Assembly: GCA_937943625.1 (NCBI GenBank) | Contig: CALEAD010000020.1 | Span: 1 to 64,000 of the forward strand | Direction of reading: 5' to 3' | DNA from: an uncultured Anaerolineae bacterium | Lineage (GTDB): Bacteria; Chloroflexota; Anaerolineae; Promineifilales; Promineifilaceae | Length of the DNA: 64,000 nucleotides | Part shown: positions 26,193 to 34,465 of the stretch, in pieces | How the letters are laid out: every line of letters starts with the position of its first letter | Numbering within the stretch: position 1 is the first letter of the stretch | Position numbers and translations under genes: made by a program | The notes under the pieces: generated by a model | Database searches by the model: none | Seen by the model: the letters and a program-made list of their open reading frames with translations, nothing else | What the model was told of the DNA's origin: nothing

Positions 26193-27575
26193 CTATCGCC
26201 GGCCAATGGTTGGCGGCACTGCTGGCGTGGCATAGGGTCCATTGCGTAAATCGTCAAAGTAGCCATTTGCCAACAGGCCACTATAGGAGAAAATGGCGTG
26301 CCCGGCCGTGCCCAACTGCCGCGCCATGTTGATGCGCGCCGCTATCTCGTCAAAAGTACAGTACCCTGCGCCAATTCCCGGCACAATGTAACGGCCGTTT
26401 CTGCTGTTTTGGTAATCTAACACGGTGTTATACCACACCGTTTGTGTCCAGCCACTGTTATCCGGGCAGTTGTAAGTGGCCGGGTAAATCATCGGCGATA
26501 CCGCATCAATATAGCCACTGCCACCGTAATAGCCCAACCACGCTTTTGGGTCCTGGTAATAGCTGTGATACCCCGTGCTGTAGCTGGGCCAGACGGCCGC
26601 TGTCAGCCAGAAGTTGGGCTTGTTGGCCACACCACCTGCGCCAAACAGGCGCTGATAAAACTTCCACACCGTGCCGTTCACCTGCGCCCGCTGCCAATCG
26701 CCGTAAGAGGCGTAACCAGGGGGGGGCGTGCTAAAGCAAGGCCTCCCAGAGGCAGCCGCGCTCACCGGATCGCAGGAGGTGTCTTGCCAGTGGTAGCGAA
26801 TGTGATCCAGGTGGATGCCGTCCAGGTCGTACTTGGCCAACAAATCGGCCGTGATATTCATCAGATGATCGTCCACAAAAACCGAGGCCGGCGTGCTGCG
26901 CTGGTAGCCAGCGCAAACGACGGCGCCGCTGGTGTTCCACTGCAGGCCGTTGAGCTTGCCAGCCGTCATGCCATGATAATCGCGGATGAGATAATAGAGG
27001 TGACGCGGCGTGGTGCCGTCGGGCGGCGCGCTGCACCCTTCCCACACGGGGTAAACGTTGAGATAAGCGTGTACCTGTAAGCCGCGCACGCGCGCCTGCT
27101 GAATCATCGTCGCCAGCGGGTCCCAGCCAGGGTTTTGCCCCAGCGTGCCCGTCAGTCGTCGCGACCAGGGTTCGTAGGCGGAGTTGTAGTAGGCGTCTGC
27201 CTCGCCGCGCACCTGGAAGAAGATGGCATTGAAGCCGGCGTCGGCAACGTGATTCACCATCTCCGCGATTTTGGCCGCGTTGTATGCGCCCAGCCAGTCG
27301 AAGCGGCTGATCCAGATAGCACGCATTTCTACCATTGTGATGGGGGTTGGGCTGGGCGTGGGGGTTGCGGTGGGTGTGGGCGTGGCCGTTGGCGTGGGGC
27401 TGGGGGTAAAGGTAGGCGTGGGTAGCGGGCGCATGACCACAGGCAGGTAGGTTTGTGACTCTGTTTGCGCCACAGCCCACAAGCCAGTAGCGAGGATGAG
27501 CAGAACAGCGGCCGTTGCCAGCCCAATCCCGATCATCAATCGCTGTTTCGTTACCATTTTTGCTTCACCATCCAT
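26193..27575 (-). CDS. Glycoside hydrolase-like 10 (GHL10/DUF187) protein, membrane-anchored
   Basis: Residues about 12-33 are a single hydrophobic segment, followed by TYLPVVMRP and a Pro/Thr repeat linker (PTPTFTPSPTPTATPTPT in part) to about residue 80. The rest is the GHL10 domain: EMRAIWISRFDWLGAYNAAKI, NAIFFQVRGEADAYYNS, YDLDGIHLDHIRY (with the likely catalytic Asp) and later YIDAVSPMIYPATY. Members of this family cleave alpha-linked galactosaminogalactan-type exopolysaccharides or act on peptidoglycan-linked glycans. Here it heads the polysaccharide locus in the direction of transcription and may process the surface polymer. A second ATG six codons downstream is an equally possible start. 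Confidence 0.85.
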   Translation of the reverse strand: MDGEAKMVTKQRLMIGIGLATAAVLLILATGLWAVAQTESQTYLPVVMRPLPTPTFTPSPTPTATPTPTATPTPSPTPITMVEMRAIWISRFDWLGAYNAAKIAEMVNHVADAGFNAIFFQVRGEADAYYNSAYEPWSRRLTGTLGQNPGWDPLATMIQQARVRGLQVHAYLNVYPVWEGCSAPPDGTTPRHLYYLIRDYHGMTAGKLNGLQWNTSGAVVCAGYQRSTPASVFVDDHLMNITADLLAKYDLDGIHLDHIRYHWQDTSCDPVSAAASGRPCFSTPPPGYASYGDWQRAQVNGTVWKFYQRLFGAGGVANKPNFWLTAAVWPSYSTGYHSYYQDPKAWLGYYGGSGYIDAVSPMIYPATYNCPDNSGWTQTVWYNTVLDYQNSRNGRYIVPGIGAGYCTFDEIAARINMARQLGTAGHAIFSYSGLLANGYFDDLRNGPYATPAVPPTIGRR

Positions 27576-27667
27576 ACCAAAAGTTTACCACACTTATCAT
27601 TTGTGGCAGGTTCCCTGTTCCTTGCCTTTTTCCTTGCTTTTTGAGAAAGATAAAATGAGAAGCAACT

Positions 27668-27682
27668 GCTTGATCATCAAGC
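27668..27682. promoter_or_regulatory. 15-bp perfect palindrome, possible operator
   Basis: GCTTGAT-C-ATCAAGC is a perfect inverted repeat of 7 bp with a single central base. It lies between the divergent GHL10 and kynureninase genes and is close to promoter-like hexamers. No regulator gene is adjacent. Confidence 0.35.
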
Positions 27683-27771
27683 TGTGTTAAACTGTTGTCT
27701 CTGGTTGACTGAAAAATCTGATTTAACCGCACAGAGCGCGAAGCACGCAAAGAATATACCTTACCAGACAC

Positions 27772-27848
27772 TTTTGACCGCCAACGGCGGACAGCCACTG
27801 CATTTGTCTCCAGTCTGGCGATCTGCCGTCATCCGTCGGCGGTCAAAA
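27772..27848. repeat. Family-1 dispersed inverted repeat, complete
   Basis: TTTTGACCGCCAACGGCGG opens it and CCGTCGGCGGTCAAAA closes it, giving near-perfect outer arms. It ends about 70 bp before the kynureninase start. Confidence 0.7.
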
Positions 27849-27920
27849 ATTGTAAACCATCTTTTCACAGCGGCATGAACCATATCGCCTGATTCTACTA
27901 ACCACCAACTACTGACACGG

Positions 27921-29195
27921 ATGCCCATGTTTGCGACCCCCACGGCTGAAGCAGCACAAGAATTAGATGCCAGAGACAATCTGGCCGCCTTTCGCCAACG
28001 CTTTGTGATCGCCGAGCCAGACCTGATTTACCTGGATGGCAACTCCCTGGGACGCTTACCCCAGGCAACGGCCGTTCTCCTGGACGACCTGGTGCGGCGG
28101 CAATGGGGTCAGCGGCTCATTCGCGGCTGGAACGAAGGCTGGATTGACCTGAGCGCGCGCATTGGCGGCAAAATCGCGCACCTGATTGGCGCTCAGCCGG
28201 ATGAGGTGATCGTGGCCGACTCTACCTCGGTGAATTTGTTCAAGCTGGTGGTGGCCGCCCTGCGCGCCAACCCAAAGCGGCACAAGCTCATCACCGATGA
28301 TTTGAACTTCCCTTCTGACCTGTACATTTTGCAAGGGGCCACCAAGCTGGCGGAACGGCCGTTGCGCCTGCACATTGTCTCGTCCCCAGATGGCGTTCAT
28401 GCTCCCATGGAGGAGCTGCTGGCGGCCATTGATGACGATACGGCGCTTGTCACCCTCTCGCACACCACCTTTAAGAGCGGCTATCTCTATGATATGACGG
28501 CCGTTACGCAGCAGGCACACCGCGCCGGCGCACTCGTTCTCTGGGACCTCAGCCATTCCGTAGGGGCTGTGCCGGTCGAGTTGGGCAAAGCCAATGTAGA
28601 CCTGGCCGTTGGCTGCACCTACAAGCACCTGCACGGTGGCCCTGGCGCGCCCGCTTTCCTCTACGTGCGCCGCGATTTACAAGAAAAGCTGGCTAACCCC
28701 ATCTCCGGCTGGATGGGGCAGCAGCGAATGTTCGATTTTGGTCTGGAATATGACCCCGCGCCTGGGTTACGCCACTTTCTCACCGGCACGCCCCCGATTC
28801 TTTCCCTGGCAGCCATTGAGCCGGGCGTAGACCTGGTGCTGGAGGCAGGCATGTCTGCTGTGCGCGCCAAATCTGTGCAGCAAACAGAGTTCCTCATCAC
28901 CCTCTGGCAAGAGCTGCTGGCTCCGCTTGGCTTTCACCTGAATTCGCCGCCCAACCCAGAGCGGCGCGGCGCGCACATCTCCCTGGGCCACGCCGAGGGC
29001 TGGCGCATCAATCAGGCGCTCATTCAGGAGATGAACGTCATCCCCGACTTTCGCTACCCAGACAACCTGCGCTTGGGGCTGGCGCCGCTTTACACCAGTT
29101 TCGCCGAAATATGGACGGCCGTTGCGCGTCTGCACGCTGTCATTGCCGAAAAACGATACGAAGCCTACAGCGTTGCCCGTCAGGCCGTAACCTGA
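27921..29195 (+). CDS. kynU: Kynureninase
   Basis: The 424-residue protein matches kynureninase along its length: LIYLDGNSLGRLPQATAVLL at the N-terminus, VADSTSVNLFKLVVAAL for phosphate binding, LWDLSHSVGAVPVEL with the PLP ring Asp, and the Schiff-base lysine in CTYKHLHGGPGAPAF. GWMGQQRMFDFGLEYDPAPGLRHFLTGTPP is a further family block. It is a cytoplasmic PLP enzyme that splits kynurenine or 3-hydroxykynurenine into (hydroxy)anthranilate and alanine. No other kynurenine pathway gene is nearby, so it is an orphan here. A second Met two codons in is a possible start; the ribosome site is weak. Confidence 0.93.
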   Translation: MPMFATPTAEAAQELDARDNLAAFRQRFVIAEPDLIYLDGNSLGRLPQATAVLLDDLVRRQWGQRLIRGWNEGWIDLSARIGGKIAHLIGAQPDEVIVADSTSVNLFKLVVAALRANPKRHKLITDDLNFPSDLYILQGATKLAERPLRLHIVSSPDGVHAPMEELLAAIDDDTALVTLSHTTFKSGYLYDMTAVTQQAHRAGALVLWDLSHSVGAVPVELGKANVDLAVGCTYKHLHGGPGAPAFLYVRRDLQEKLANPISGWMGQQRMFDFGLEYDPAPGLRHFLTGTPPILSLAAIEPGVDLVLEAGMSAVRAKSVQQTEFLITLWQELLAPLGFHLNSPPNPERRGAHISLGHAEGWRINQALIQEMNVIPDFRYPDNLRLGLAPLYTSFAEIWTAVARLHAVIAEKRYEAYSVARQAVT

Positions 29196-29222
29196 GAGCG
29201 ATTAGAGACCAGAGACGACAAC

Positions 29223-30359
29223 TTGTCTACGCATACCCTTCCCTTCCCCTTTCCCCCTTCTCCCTTCACCATTTCCCATTCCCTACTTGCCTGGTGGGAT
29301 GCACACCGCGCCGACCTGCCCTGGCGGCAAACACGCGACCCATACGCCATTTGGGTGGCGGAAACGATGCTGCAACAGACGCAAATTGCTACCGTCATTC
29401 CCTACTATGAGCGCTGGATGGCGCGCTTTCCCACGGTGGCCGATCTGGCCGCTGTACCGCTGGAGGAGGTACTGAAGCTGTGGCAGGGATTGGGCTACTA
29501 TAGCCGCGCGCGCAATCTGCACGCCGCGGCGCAAACGGTTATGCAGAGATGGGGGGGGCAAATGCCGCGCCGCGCCGCTGACCTGCAAACGCTGAAGGGA
29601 ATCGGCCGTTACACCGCTGGCGCCATTGCTTCCATTGCCTTTGGCGAAGCTACCCCTGTGCTCGATGGCAACGCCATGCGCGTGCTCACCCGCCTGACCG
29701 ATTACGCCGGCGATGTAACGCGCAGCGCCAGCAAAAATGAGCTGTGGCAACTGGCGGCTACGCTCGTTCCAGACAGCCGCCCCGGTGACTACAATCAGGC
29801 GCTGATGGAGTTGGGGCAGCAGATTTGCACCCCGGCCAAACCCGCCTGCCTGCTGTGCCCGCTGGCAGCCCATTGCCTGGCGTGGCAGCGCGGCACGCAG
29901 CCAGAACGGCCGGTACAGTCGCCGCGCCCGCGCACGCCCCATTACGACGTGGTGGCAGGCGTCATCTGGCAAAATGGGCAAATAGAGGCCAATGAGCGCT
30001 TTTTGATTGCGCAACGGCCGTTGCACGGTCTGCTTGGCGGGTTGTGGGAATTTCCCGGCGGCAAGCAAGAACCGGGGGAAACACTACCCGAAGCTCTGCG
30101 CCGCGAAATTCAAGAAGAGCTGGCCATAGAGATTGCCGTGGGTGAACATCTCACCAGCATCAAGCACGCCTATACCCACTTCCGCATCACGCTGCACGCT
30201 TTCCAGGCCACACACCTCAGCGGCGTGCCCCAGCACCTCGGCGTTGCCAATCACGCCTGGGTCACCCTGGCTGAACTAGACGACTATGCATTTGCCGTTA
30301 CCAACCAGAAAATCATTGCCACTTTGCGCCAGGTTGTGCCCGATGGGGTGAATAGGTGA
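29223..30359 (+). CDS. mutY: A/G-specific adenine glycosylase
   Basis: The protein removes adenine mispaired with 8-oxoguanine. It shows WVAETMLQQTQIATVIPYYERW (catalytic Glu), the helix-hairpin-helix LKGIGRYTAGAIASIAFG, the catalytic Asp in PGDYNQALMELG and a Cys-x6-Cys-x2-Cys-x5-Cys iron-sulfur loop (CTPAKPACLLCPLAAHC). The C-terminal NUDIX-like domain, which reads 8-oxoG, has LLGGLWEFPGGKQEPGET. It has 378 residues from a TTG at 29223. The first 18 codons are a pyrimidine-rich simple sequence unlike the rest of the gene, so the true start is uncertain. It lies 27 bp after kynU and may be cotranscribed. Confidence 0.93.
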   Translation: MSTHTLPFPFPPSPFTISHSLLAWWDAHRADLPWRQTRDPYAIWVAETMLQQTQIATVIPYYERWMARFPTVADLAAVPLEEVLKLWQGLGYYSRARNLHAAAQTVMQRWGGQMPRRAADLQTLKGIGRYTAGAIASIAFGEATPVLDGNAMRVLTRLTDYAGDVTRSASKNELWQLAATLVPDSRPGDYNQALMELGQQICTPAKPACLLCPLAAHCLAWQRGTQPERPVQSPRPRTPHYDVVAGVIWQNGQIEANERFLIAQRPLHGLLGGLWEFPGGKQEPGETLPEALRREIQEELAIEIAVGEHLTSIKHAYTHFRITLHAFQATHLSGVPQHLGVANHAWVTLAELDDYAFAVTNQKIIATLRQVVPDGVNR

Positions 30360-30399
30360 CCGGGTGACGAGATGACTGAGTGATTGCTCTGGATACACC

Positions 30400-30999
30400 T
30401 TACCCAAGCAAGAGAAGCAGCAGGAATGGAACCAACACCGTCAGCACCAGGCCACTGAACACAGCAATAGTGGCATACTCGCTGCCGGTAAAGCGGCTGA
30501 TAATGGGCAGCGTCGTGTCCATAGCCGTAGCCCCCGCGGCGGCAATGGGAGCCAGCTTGCCCAAATAGCGCGCCAGCAGGGGCGTCAGCAGCAACGTTAG
30601 CATCTCGCGCATGATGTTTGCCAACAGCGCCACCACGCCAAGCCTGTCGCTGTGCATCTGGCTGATGAGAATGCTAGAAAGGCTGTAATAGCCAAAGCCA
30701 GCCCCTACTGCCATGCCTTCTTGCCAGGAGATGCCAGGCAAAAAGTGCGCTGCCAGCCCCGCCCCCAACAGCGTGCCCAGCACCACAATAGCAGGCACAA
30801 GCACAATTTTCCAGTTGATGCGGCGCAATATGGTCCAGGTTTGGCCGTTACTGCCTACGCCCACACCTACCAGGAAGAGCAGGGCATAAAGCGTGTACAG
30901 ACTGGCGCGGTCATCGGTCAGCCAGCCAGGCAAACGAGTTTGCCTGGTCAGCAGCAGCCCGGCAAAGAAACAGGTGAGAATGAGTAAGCTGTTGCGCAT
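30400..30999 (-). CDS. LysO-family lysine exporter, C-terminal part
   Basis: This 199-residue membrane protein corresponds to the larger C-terminal part of LysO (DUF340, YbjE in Escherichia coli). FAGLLLTRQTRLPGWLTDDRASLYTLYALLFLVGVGVG and MAVGAGFGYYSLSSILISQM, followed by LANIMREMLTLLLTPLLARYLG and APIAAAGATAMDTTLPII, are the conserved core thought to form the transport site. The start MRNSLLILTCF (30999) is preferred because the upstream extension consists of simple intergenic sequence. The N-terminal part is encoded by the separate gene upstream. Together they match the length of one-piece LysO. Lysine export is known for the family; the substrate here is inferred. Confidence 0.82.
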   Translation of the reverse strand: MRNSLLILTCFFAGLLLTRQTRLPGWLTDDRASLYTLYALLFLVGVGVGSNGQTWTILRRINWKIVLVPAIVVLGTLLGAGLAAHFLPGISWQEGMAVGAGFGYYSLSSILISQMHSDRLGVVALLANIMREMLTLLLTPLLARYLGKLAPIAAAGATAMDTTLPIISRFTGSEYATIAVFSGLVLTVLVPFLLLLLLG

Positions 31000-31055
31000 G
31001 GATAGTGGATGCTGGATAGTGATTTGAGATTGGCCAATTGCTAATCCCTTCATTG

Positions 31056-31331
31056 CTAATCGCGCTCGCAGAAGAGCCAGCGGTAGAGCAGCAGCGCCAG
31101 CAGCACACTGCCCGCAACGCCGCTGAGGCTGAGCAGCAGTGCCTGCGTACCCAGGCTGCCCAGCGCGCTCATAGCGGCCTGATTGCCCCCTACGGAGATG
31201 CCAAGCAAGAAGAGAAGCAGGTAAACGGCCGTTGTGGCTCCTCTATTTGCCCAACTGAGCAATCGCTGCTGGCGGCGCAGTGCCACACCCGCCAAGGTGC
31301 CCAAGGCCAGAAACAGCAAAATAATCCACAT
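31056..31331 (-). CDS. LysO-family lysine exporter, N-terminal part
   Basis: The 91-residue protein has three hydrophobic segments (MWIILLFLALGTLAGVAL, VYLLLFLLGISVGGN and ALLLSLSGVAGSVLLALLLYRWLF). The pattern LFLLGISVGGN matches the N-terminal region of LysO. It precedes the gene for the C-terminal part by 56 bp of short repeated sequence. Either the exporter is a natural two-subunit version or a single gene was split; both halves begin and end cleanly. Confidence 0.75.
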   Translation of the reverse strand: MWIILLFLALGTLAGVALRRQQRLLSWANRGATTAVYLLLFLLGISVGGNQAAMSALGSLGTQALLLSLSGVAGSVLLALLLYRWLFCERD

Positions 31332-31469
31332 GAGGCAGAACTGTAGCGTAGCCTTGCCACTTTGCCAAACAGGATTGACACCCGCCCCAGTTGATTTACA
31401 CTAGCCTTTATAGGCGCAAGAAGTCCCCACCTGACAGGTCTGCAAGACCCGTCAGCCTGATACCTGACG

Positions 31470-32741
31470 ATGACGGAGCAAACCCTTTTCTACCGCTTTG
31501 GCGTAGCTCTGTTTATTGGCATTCTAGTCGGTTTGCAGCGTGAACATGCCTACGACGTAGCCAGGAAATCAGAGCACAAAACGGCCGCTGGCGTGCGTAC
31601 CTTTGCCTTGATCGCGCTCCTGGGCTGTCTGGCCGCTCTCATTGCCGATATTTTGCAGCTCCCGTGGGCTTACGTTGGCCTGATCCTGGCCCCGGTGGTG
31701 CTGATTGCAGTGGGCTATGCTGCCGCCGCCTGGCGCGGCGAAATGGGCATGACCACCGAAGTAGCAGCCGTGGTCACCCTGCTCACTGGCTCATTGTGCT
31801 ATTGGGGCGAAATGGCGTTAGCAGCCGCGTTGGCCGTGATCACCACGCTTTTGCTCTCGCTCAAAATCGAGCTGCATCGCCTGGCAGAAAATCTGACCCG
31901 CGCCGACATCGTGGCTGCGCTCAAGTTTGCCATCATTACCGCCATTGTGCTGCCGGTGCTGCCCAAACAATCCTTTGGCCCGCCCCCCGTTGACGTGCTG
32001 AACCCATACAAAATCTGGTTGATGGTAGTGCTCATTTCTGGCATTAGCTTTTCTGGCTATGTGCTGATGAAAATTGCCGGGTCGCAGCGCGGCATCTGGC
32101 TGACCGGGTTGCTGGGTGGGCTGGCTTCTAGCACGGCGGCCACGCTCAGCTTTGCCCAGCGCAGCCGCACGGAGGATAGGCGGCTGGCCAAATCATTTGC
32201 CCTGGCCATTACCCTGGCCTGGACGGTGATGTTTGTGCGAATTTTGGTGGCGGTGGGGGTGGTCCATGCACCTTTGCTGCGCGTTTTGTGGTTGCCCATT
32301 GTGCTGGCTGCTGGCGCAGGGTTGGCTTATGCCATCTACCTGCACTTGATGCCGCACGATGAGGATGAGGGCAGTGAGGTGAAGGTGTCTAACCCGTTTG
32401 AGCTGCGCCCCGCCATTACCTTTGGCCTGCTGTATGGGGTTATTCTGCTGCTGGCGCGCACGGCCAATTTGTATTTTGGCGATGTGGGGTTGTATCTCTC
32501 CAGCCTGTTTTCCGGGCTGGCAGATGTAGATGCGATTACGCTTTCTGTGACGGAGTTGAGCCGGAGCGGCGGGTTGGACCGGGTTACGGCGGCGCGGGCT
32601 ATTTTGCTGGCAGCCATGGCGAACACGGCCGTTAAAGGGGGGATTGTTCTTTCTGGTGGCACAGCCGAATTGCGCCGCGCCTTCTGGCCCGGCTTTTTGC
32701 TCATTCTGGCGGTGGGCAGCGGCACAGCGCTGCTGCTATAA
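31470..32741 (+). CDS. MgtC/SapB family membrane protein with DUF4010 domain
   Basis: The 423-residue protein starts with the MgtC-like pattern FGVALFIGILVGLQREHAYD, then AAGVRTFALIALLGCLAALIA and MTTEVAAVVTLLTGSLCYWG. From about residue 180 the DUF4010 region follows (YKIWLMVVLISGISFSGYVLMKIAG, GLLGGLASSTAATLSFAQRSR and VDAITLSVTELSRSGGLDRVTAARAILLAAMANTAVKG). There are about twelve hydrophobic segments in total. The function of the two-domain family is unknown; MgtC itself modulates phosphate and ATP homeostasis. No Shine-Dalgarno precedes the ATG. The upstream 60 bp hold the repeat ACCTGACAGGTCTGCAAGAC, a common intergenic palindrome. Confidence 0.85.
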   Translation: MTEQTLFYRFGVALFIGILVGLQREHAYDVARKSEHKTAAGVRTFALIALLGCLAALIADILQLPWAYVGLILAPVVLIAVGYAAAAWRGEMGMTTEVAAVVTLLTGSLCYWGEMALAAALAVITTLLLSLKIELHRLAENLTRADIVAALKFAIITAIVLPVLPKQSFGPPPVDVLNPYKIWLMVVLISGISFSGYVLMKIAGSQRGIWLTGLLGGLASSTAATLSFAQRSRTEDRRLAKSFALAITLAWTVMFVRILVAVGVVHAPLLRVLWLPIVLAAGAGLAYAIYLHLMPHDEDEGSEVKVSNPFELRPAITFGLLYGVILLLARTANLYFGDVGLYLSSLFSGLADVDAITLSVTELSRSGGLDRVTAARAILLAAMANTAVKGGIVLSGGTAELRRAFWPGFLLILAVGSGTALLL

Positions 32742-32743
32742 GC

Positions 32744-32795
32744 GCGTGAAACGTGAAGGCATTTTGGCTTTTGCCTGGCGCTTCACATTTCACGC
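32744..32795. terminator. Large inverted repeat between convergent genes
   Basis: GCGTGAAACGTGAAG and CTTCACATTTCACGC pair in 14 of 15 positions around a 22-nt loop that itself holds GGC/GCC pairs. It separates the MgtC/DUF4010 gene from the VWA gene on the opposite strand and could end transcription from both sides. T-runs are short. Confidence 0.5.
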
Positions 32796-32797
32796 TT

Positions 32798-34453
32798 TTA
32801 CCGCCCTACCCCCACGTTGCCGCCAAACGCGGCCGACATTTCCTCATAGATGGCAGCAATGCTTGCCTCATCGCCACGATAGAAGTTGCCGTTGGCGCGG
32901 GTGACGAGGGTAGAGAGGGTGCGCTCGTCGGCGTCGCTGCCATAGGCAATGCCAAACACGGTGTCGCTGTTGGTCGTTACCAGGCGAATCAGCTCCTCGG
33001 TGAAGGCGTAGCGATAACTGCGTGTGTCCATGCCGTCAGAGAGAATGACCAGCGCGTTTGTGCTGTCTGGAGAGGCGGTGCGCGCCAGCAGAGAGGCGCC
33101 ATCGCCAATTGCATCGAAGAGAGTGGTGTCGCCAGAGGCCACCAGGTCTCGAATGACGCGGATGATCTTGTTGCGATTTGGCCCTACCTGCACGTGGTTG
33201 ACTACAAGTTGTGGCTCGGTGGCAAAGGCGATGATGGAGAGGTAATCCTCATCCCCCATTTGCTGCACGAATTGGATGGCAGCATCGCGCATATTTTCCA
33301 TTTTTGCGCCACGCATACTGCCAGAGGTATCGAGCAGCATGACCAGGTTGACGTCTTTGCGCGCCGAGACCCAGAGCGCCTGCGCGCCATAAATGGTGGG
33401 GACGCTGGGGCTGGCAAAGATTACTTCTGGCTGGCTGGGGTCTATGGCAAAACGGCCGTCTAGTTCCACACCCGCGCTTACTGGCCGCAGCCCCACGCTA
33501 ACGGCCGTTGCCTGCCCTTGCTGGCTGAGCAAAAAGTCGCGGAAAGCGGCTGCCCCTTCTTGGGCGGCGCTGCTGGCGTTACGGTTGATGCAGGCGGGGT
33601 GCGTGGCCATGAAGGTGCCCTCCAGCGGGTAGATGGGCGTAATTTCTCCTTTGCCGTAGTAAACGGCCGTGTTCTCATACATGATGCCGGCCGTCAGGTA
33701 GTCAATGCCGCGCTCGTACATTGTTGCCGCCAGTGCGTCTGTGCTACTGCTAAACCAGGCCACCCCTCCTTCAAACGCCCGCACCGAGGCCTGTACCAGC
33801 GGCATTTCAATCTCGTCTACCGTTACCGCTTCCCGCTTGTTGCGTGCCGAATGCACCACTGCCAGCAGCGTGCTAACCCCAGACGCGGAAAGGCCAGGGT
33901 GCGTGTGCCCCAGGCGGAAAGCATCTCCCAGCTCGCCGCCGCTGTAATAACTCCAGATCGCCGGGTCGGCGGCCAGACTGCTGATGTCTAGCCAGCCCAG
34001 GGAAAGGCCCGGCCAGCCCAGCGCCGCCGCTGCTGGCTGCCACATGCCAATCACCAGTGGGCTTTGCGCCACGCTGAGGCAATCCCCCTGGAAGGCGTCG
34101 TTGCCCTGGTTGGCCAGCACATCTACCCACACGGGCTCCTCTGGCAGCCAGAGAGCGGCAGTGGCGCCTTCGGCCATTTGCGTCACGGCCAGGCCAGATT
34201 CAATGTACTGTGCCATCACATAGATGGGGTCTCCAGCGCTGTTTTTGTTGCGGGTGTTGTTGAAGGCGGCAACGGCCGTTTCCAGCCAGGGCTTCAGGCT
34301 AGAATTTGCCACCACCCCCACCACCACGGCATTGCGGGGGATGCTTTCCGCGCCATTGTCAAACAGGCCACAAGAAAGGCTAATCAGCAAGAAAACCATT
34401 ATCAGCGCCCAAATGGCGCCGAACTTGTTTACTCTTACACGCAAATTTACCAT
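32798..34453 (-). CDS. Solute-binding-protein-like domain fused to VWA domain, probable lipoprotein
   Basis: The 551-residue protein has an N-terminal hydrophobic segment ending ISLSCGLF, a plausible lipobox. Residues about 40-350 resemble an extracellular solute-binding protein (VVVGVVANSSLKPWLETAVAAFN, SPLVIGMWQPAAAALG, ALGWPGLSLGWLDI, GTFMATHPACINRN and DFLLSQQGQ). Residues about 370-545 are a von Willebrand A domain with a complete MIDAS start (MLLDTSGSMRGAKMENMRDA), the Thr in GDTTLFDAIGDG and the Asp in VILSDGMDTRS. It should act outside the membrane in a metal-dependent protein contact. It lies 12 bp after the SBP/OmpA gene, so they form an operon and probably a complex. The function is unknown. 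Confidence 0.8.
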   Translation of the reverse strand: MVNLRVRVNKFGAIWALIMVFLLISLSCGLFDNGAESIPRNAVVVGVVANSSLKPWLETAVAAFNNTRNKNSAGDPIYVMAQYIESGLAVTQMAEGATAALWLPEEPVWVDVLANQGNDAFQGDCLSVAQSPLVIGMWQPAAAALGWPGLSLGWLDISSLAADPAIWSYYSGGELGDAFRLGHTHPGLSASGVSTLLAVVHSARNKREAVTVDEIEMPLVQASVRAFEGGVAWFSSSTDALAATMYERGIDYLTAGIMYENTAVYYGKGEITPIYPLEGTFMATHPACINRNASSAAQEGAAAFRDFLLSQQGQATAVSVGLRPVSAGVELDGRFAIDPSQPEVIFASPSVPTIYGAQALWVSARKDVNLVMLLDTSGSMRGAKMENMRDAAIQFVQQMGDEDYLSIIAFATEPQLVVNHVQVGPNRNKIIRVIRDLVASGDTTLFDAIGDGASLLARTASPDSTNALVILSDGMDTRSYRYAFTEELIRLVTTNSDTVFGIAYGSDADERTLSTLVTRANGNFYRGDEASIAAIYEEMSAAFGGNVGVGR

Positions 34454-34465
34454 GACAAATCCTGT

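Larger units (their letters stand above)
27576..27920. other. Divergent intergenic region with palindrome and repeats
   Basis: No gene is visible. The 345-bp gap between divergent genes carries a 15-bp palindrome at 27668-27682, a TTGACT that could be a -35 box near 27711, a segment AACCGCACAGAGCGCGAAGC resembling widely scattered bacterial intergenic repeats, and a full family-1 inverted repeat at 27772-27848. Confidence 0.55.
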
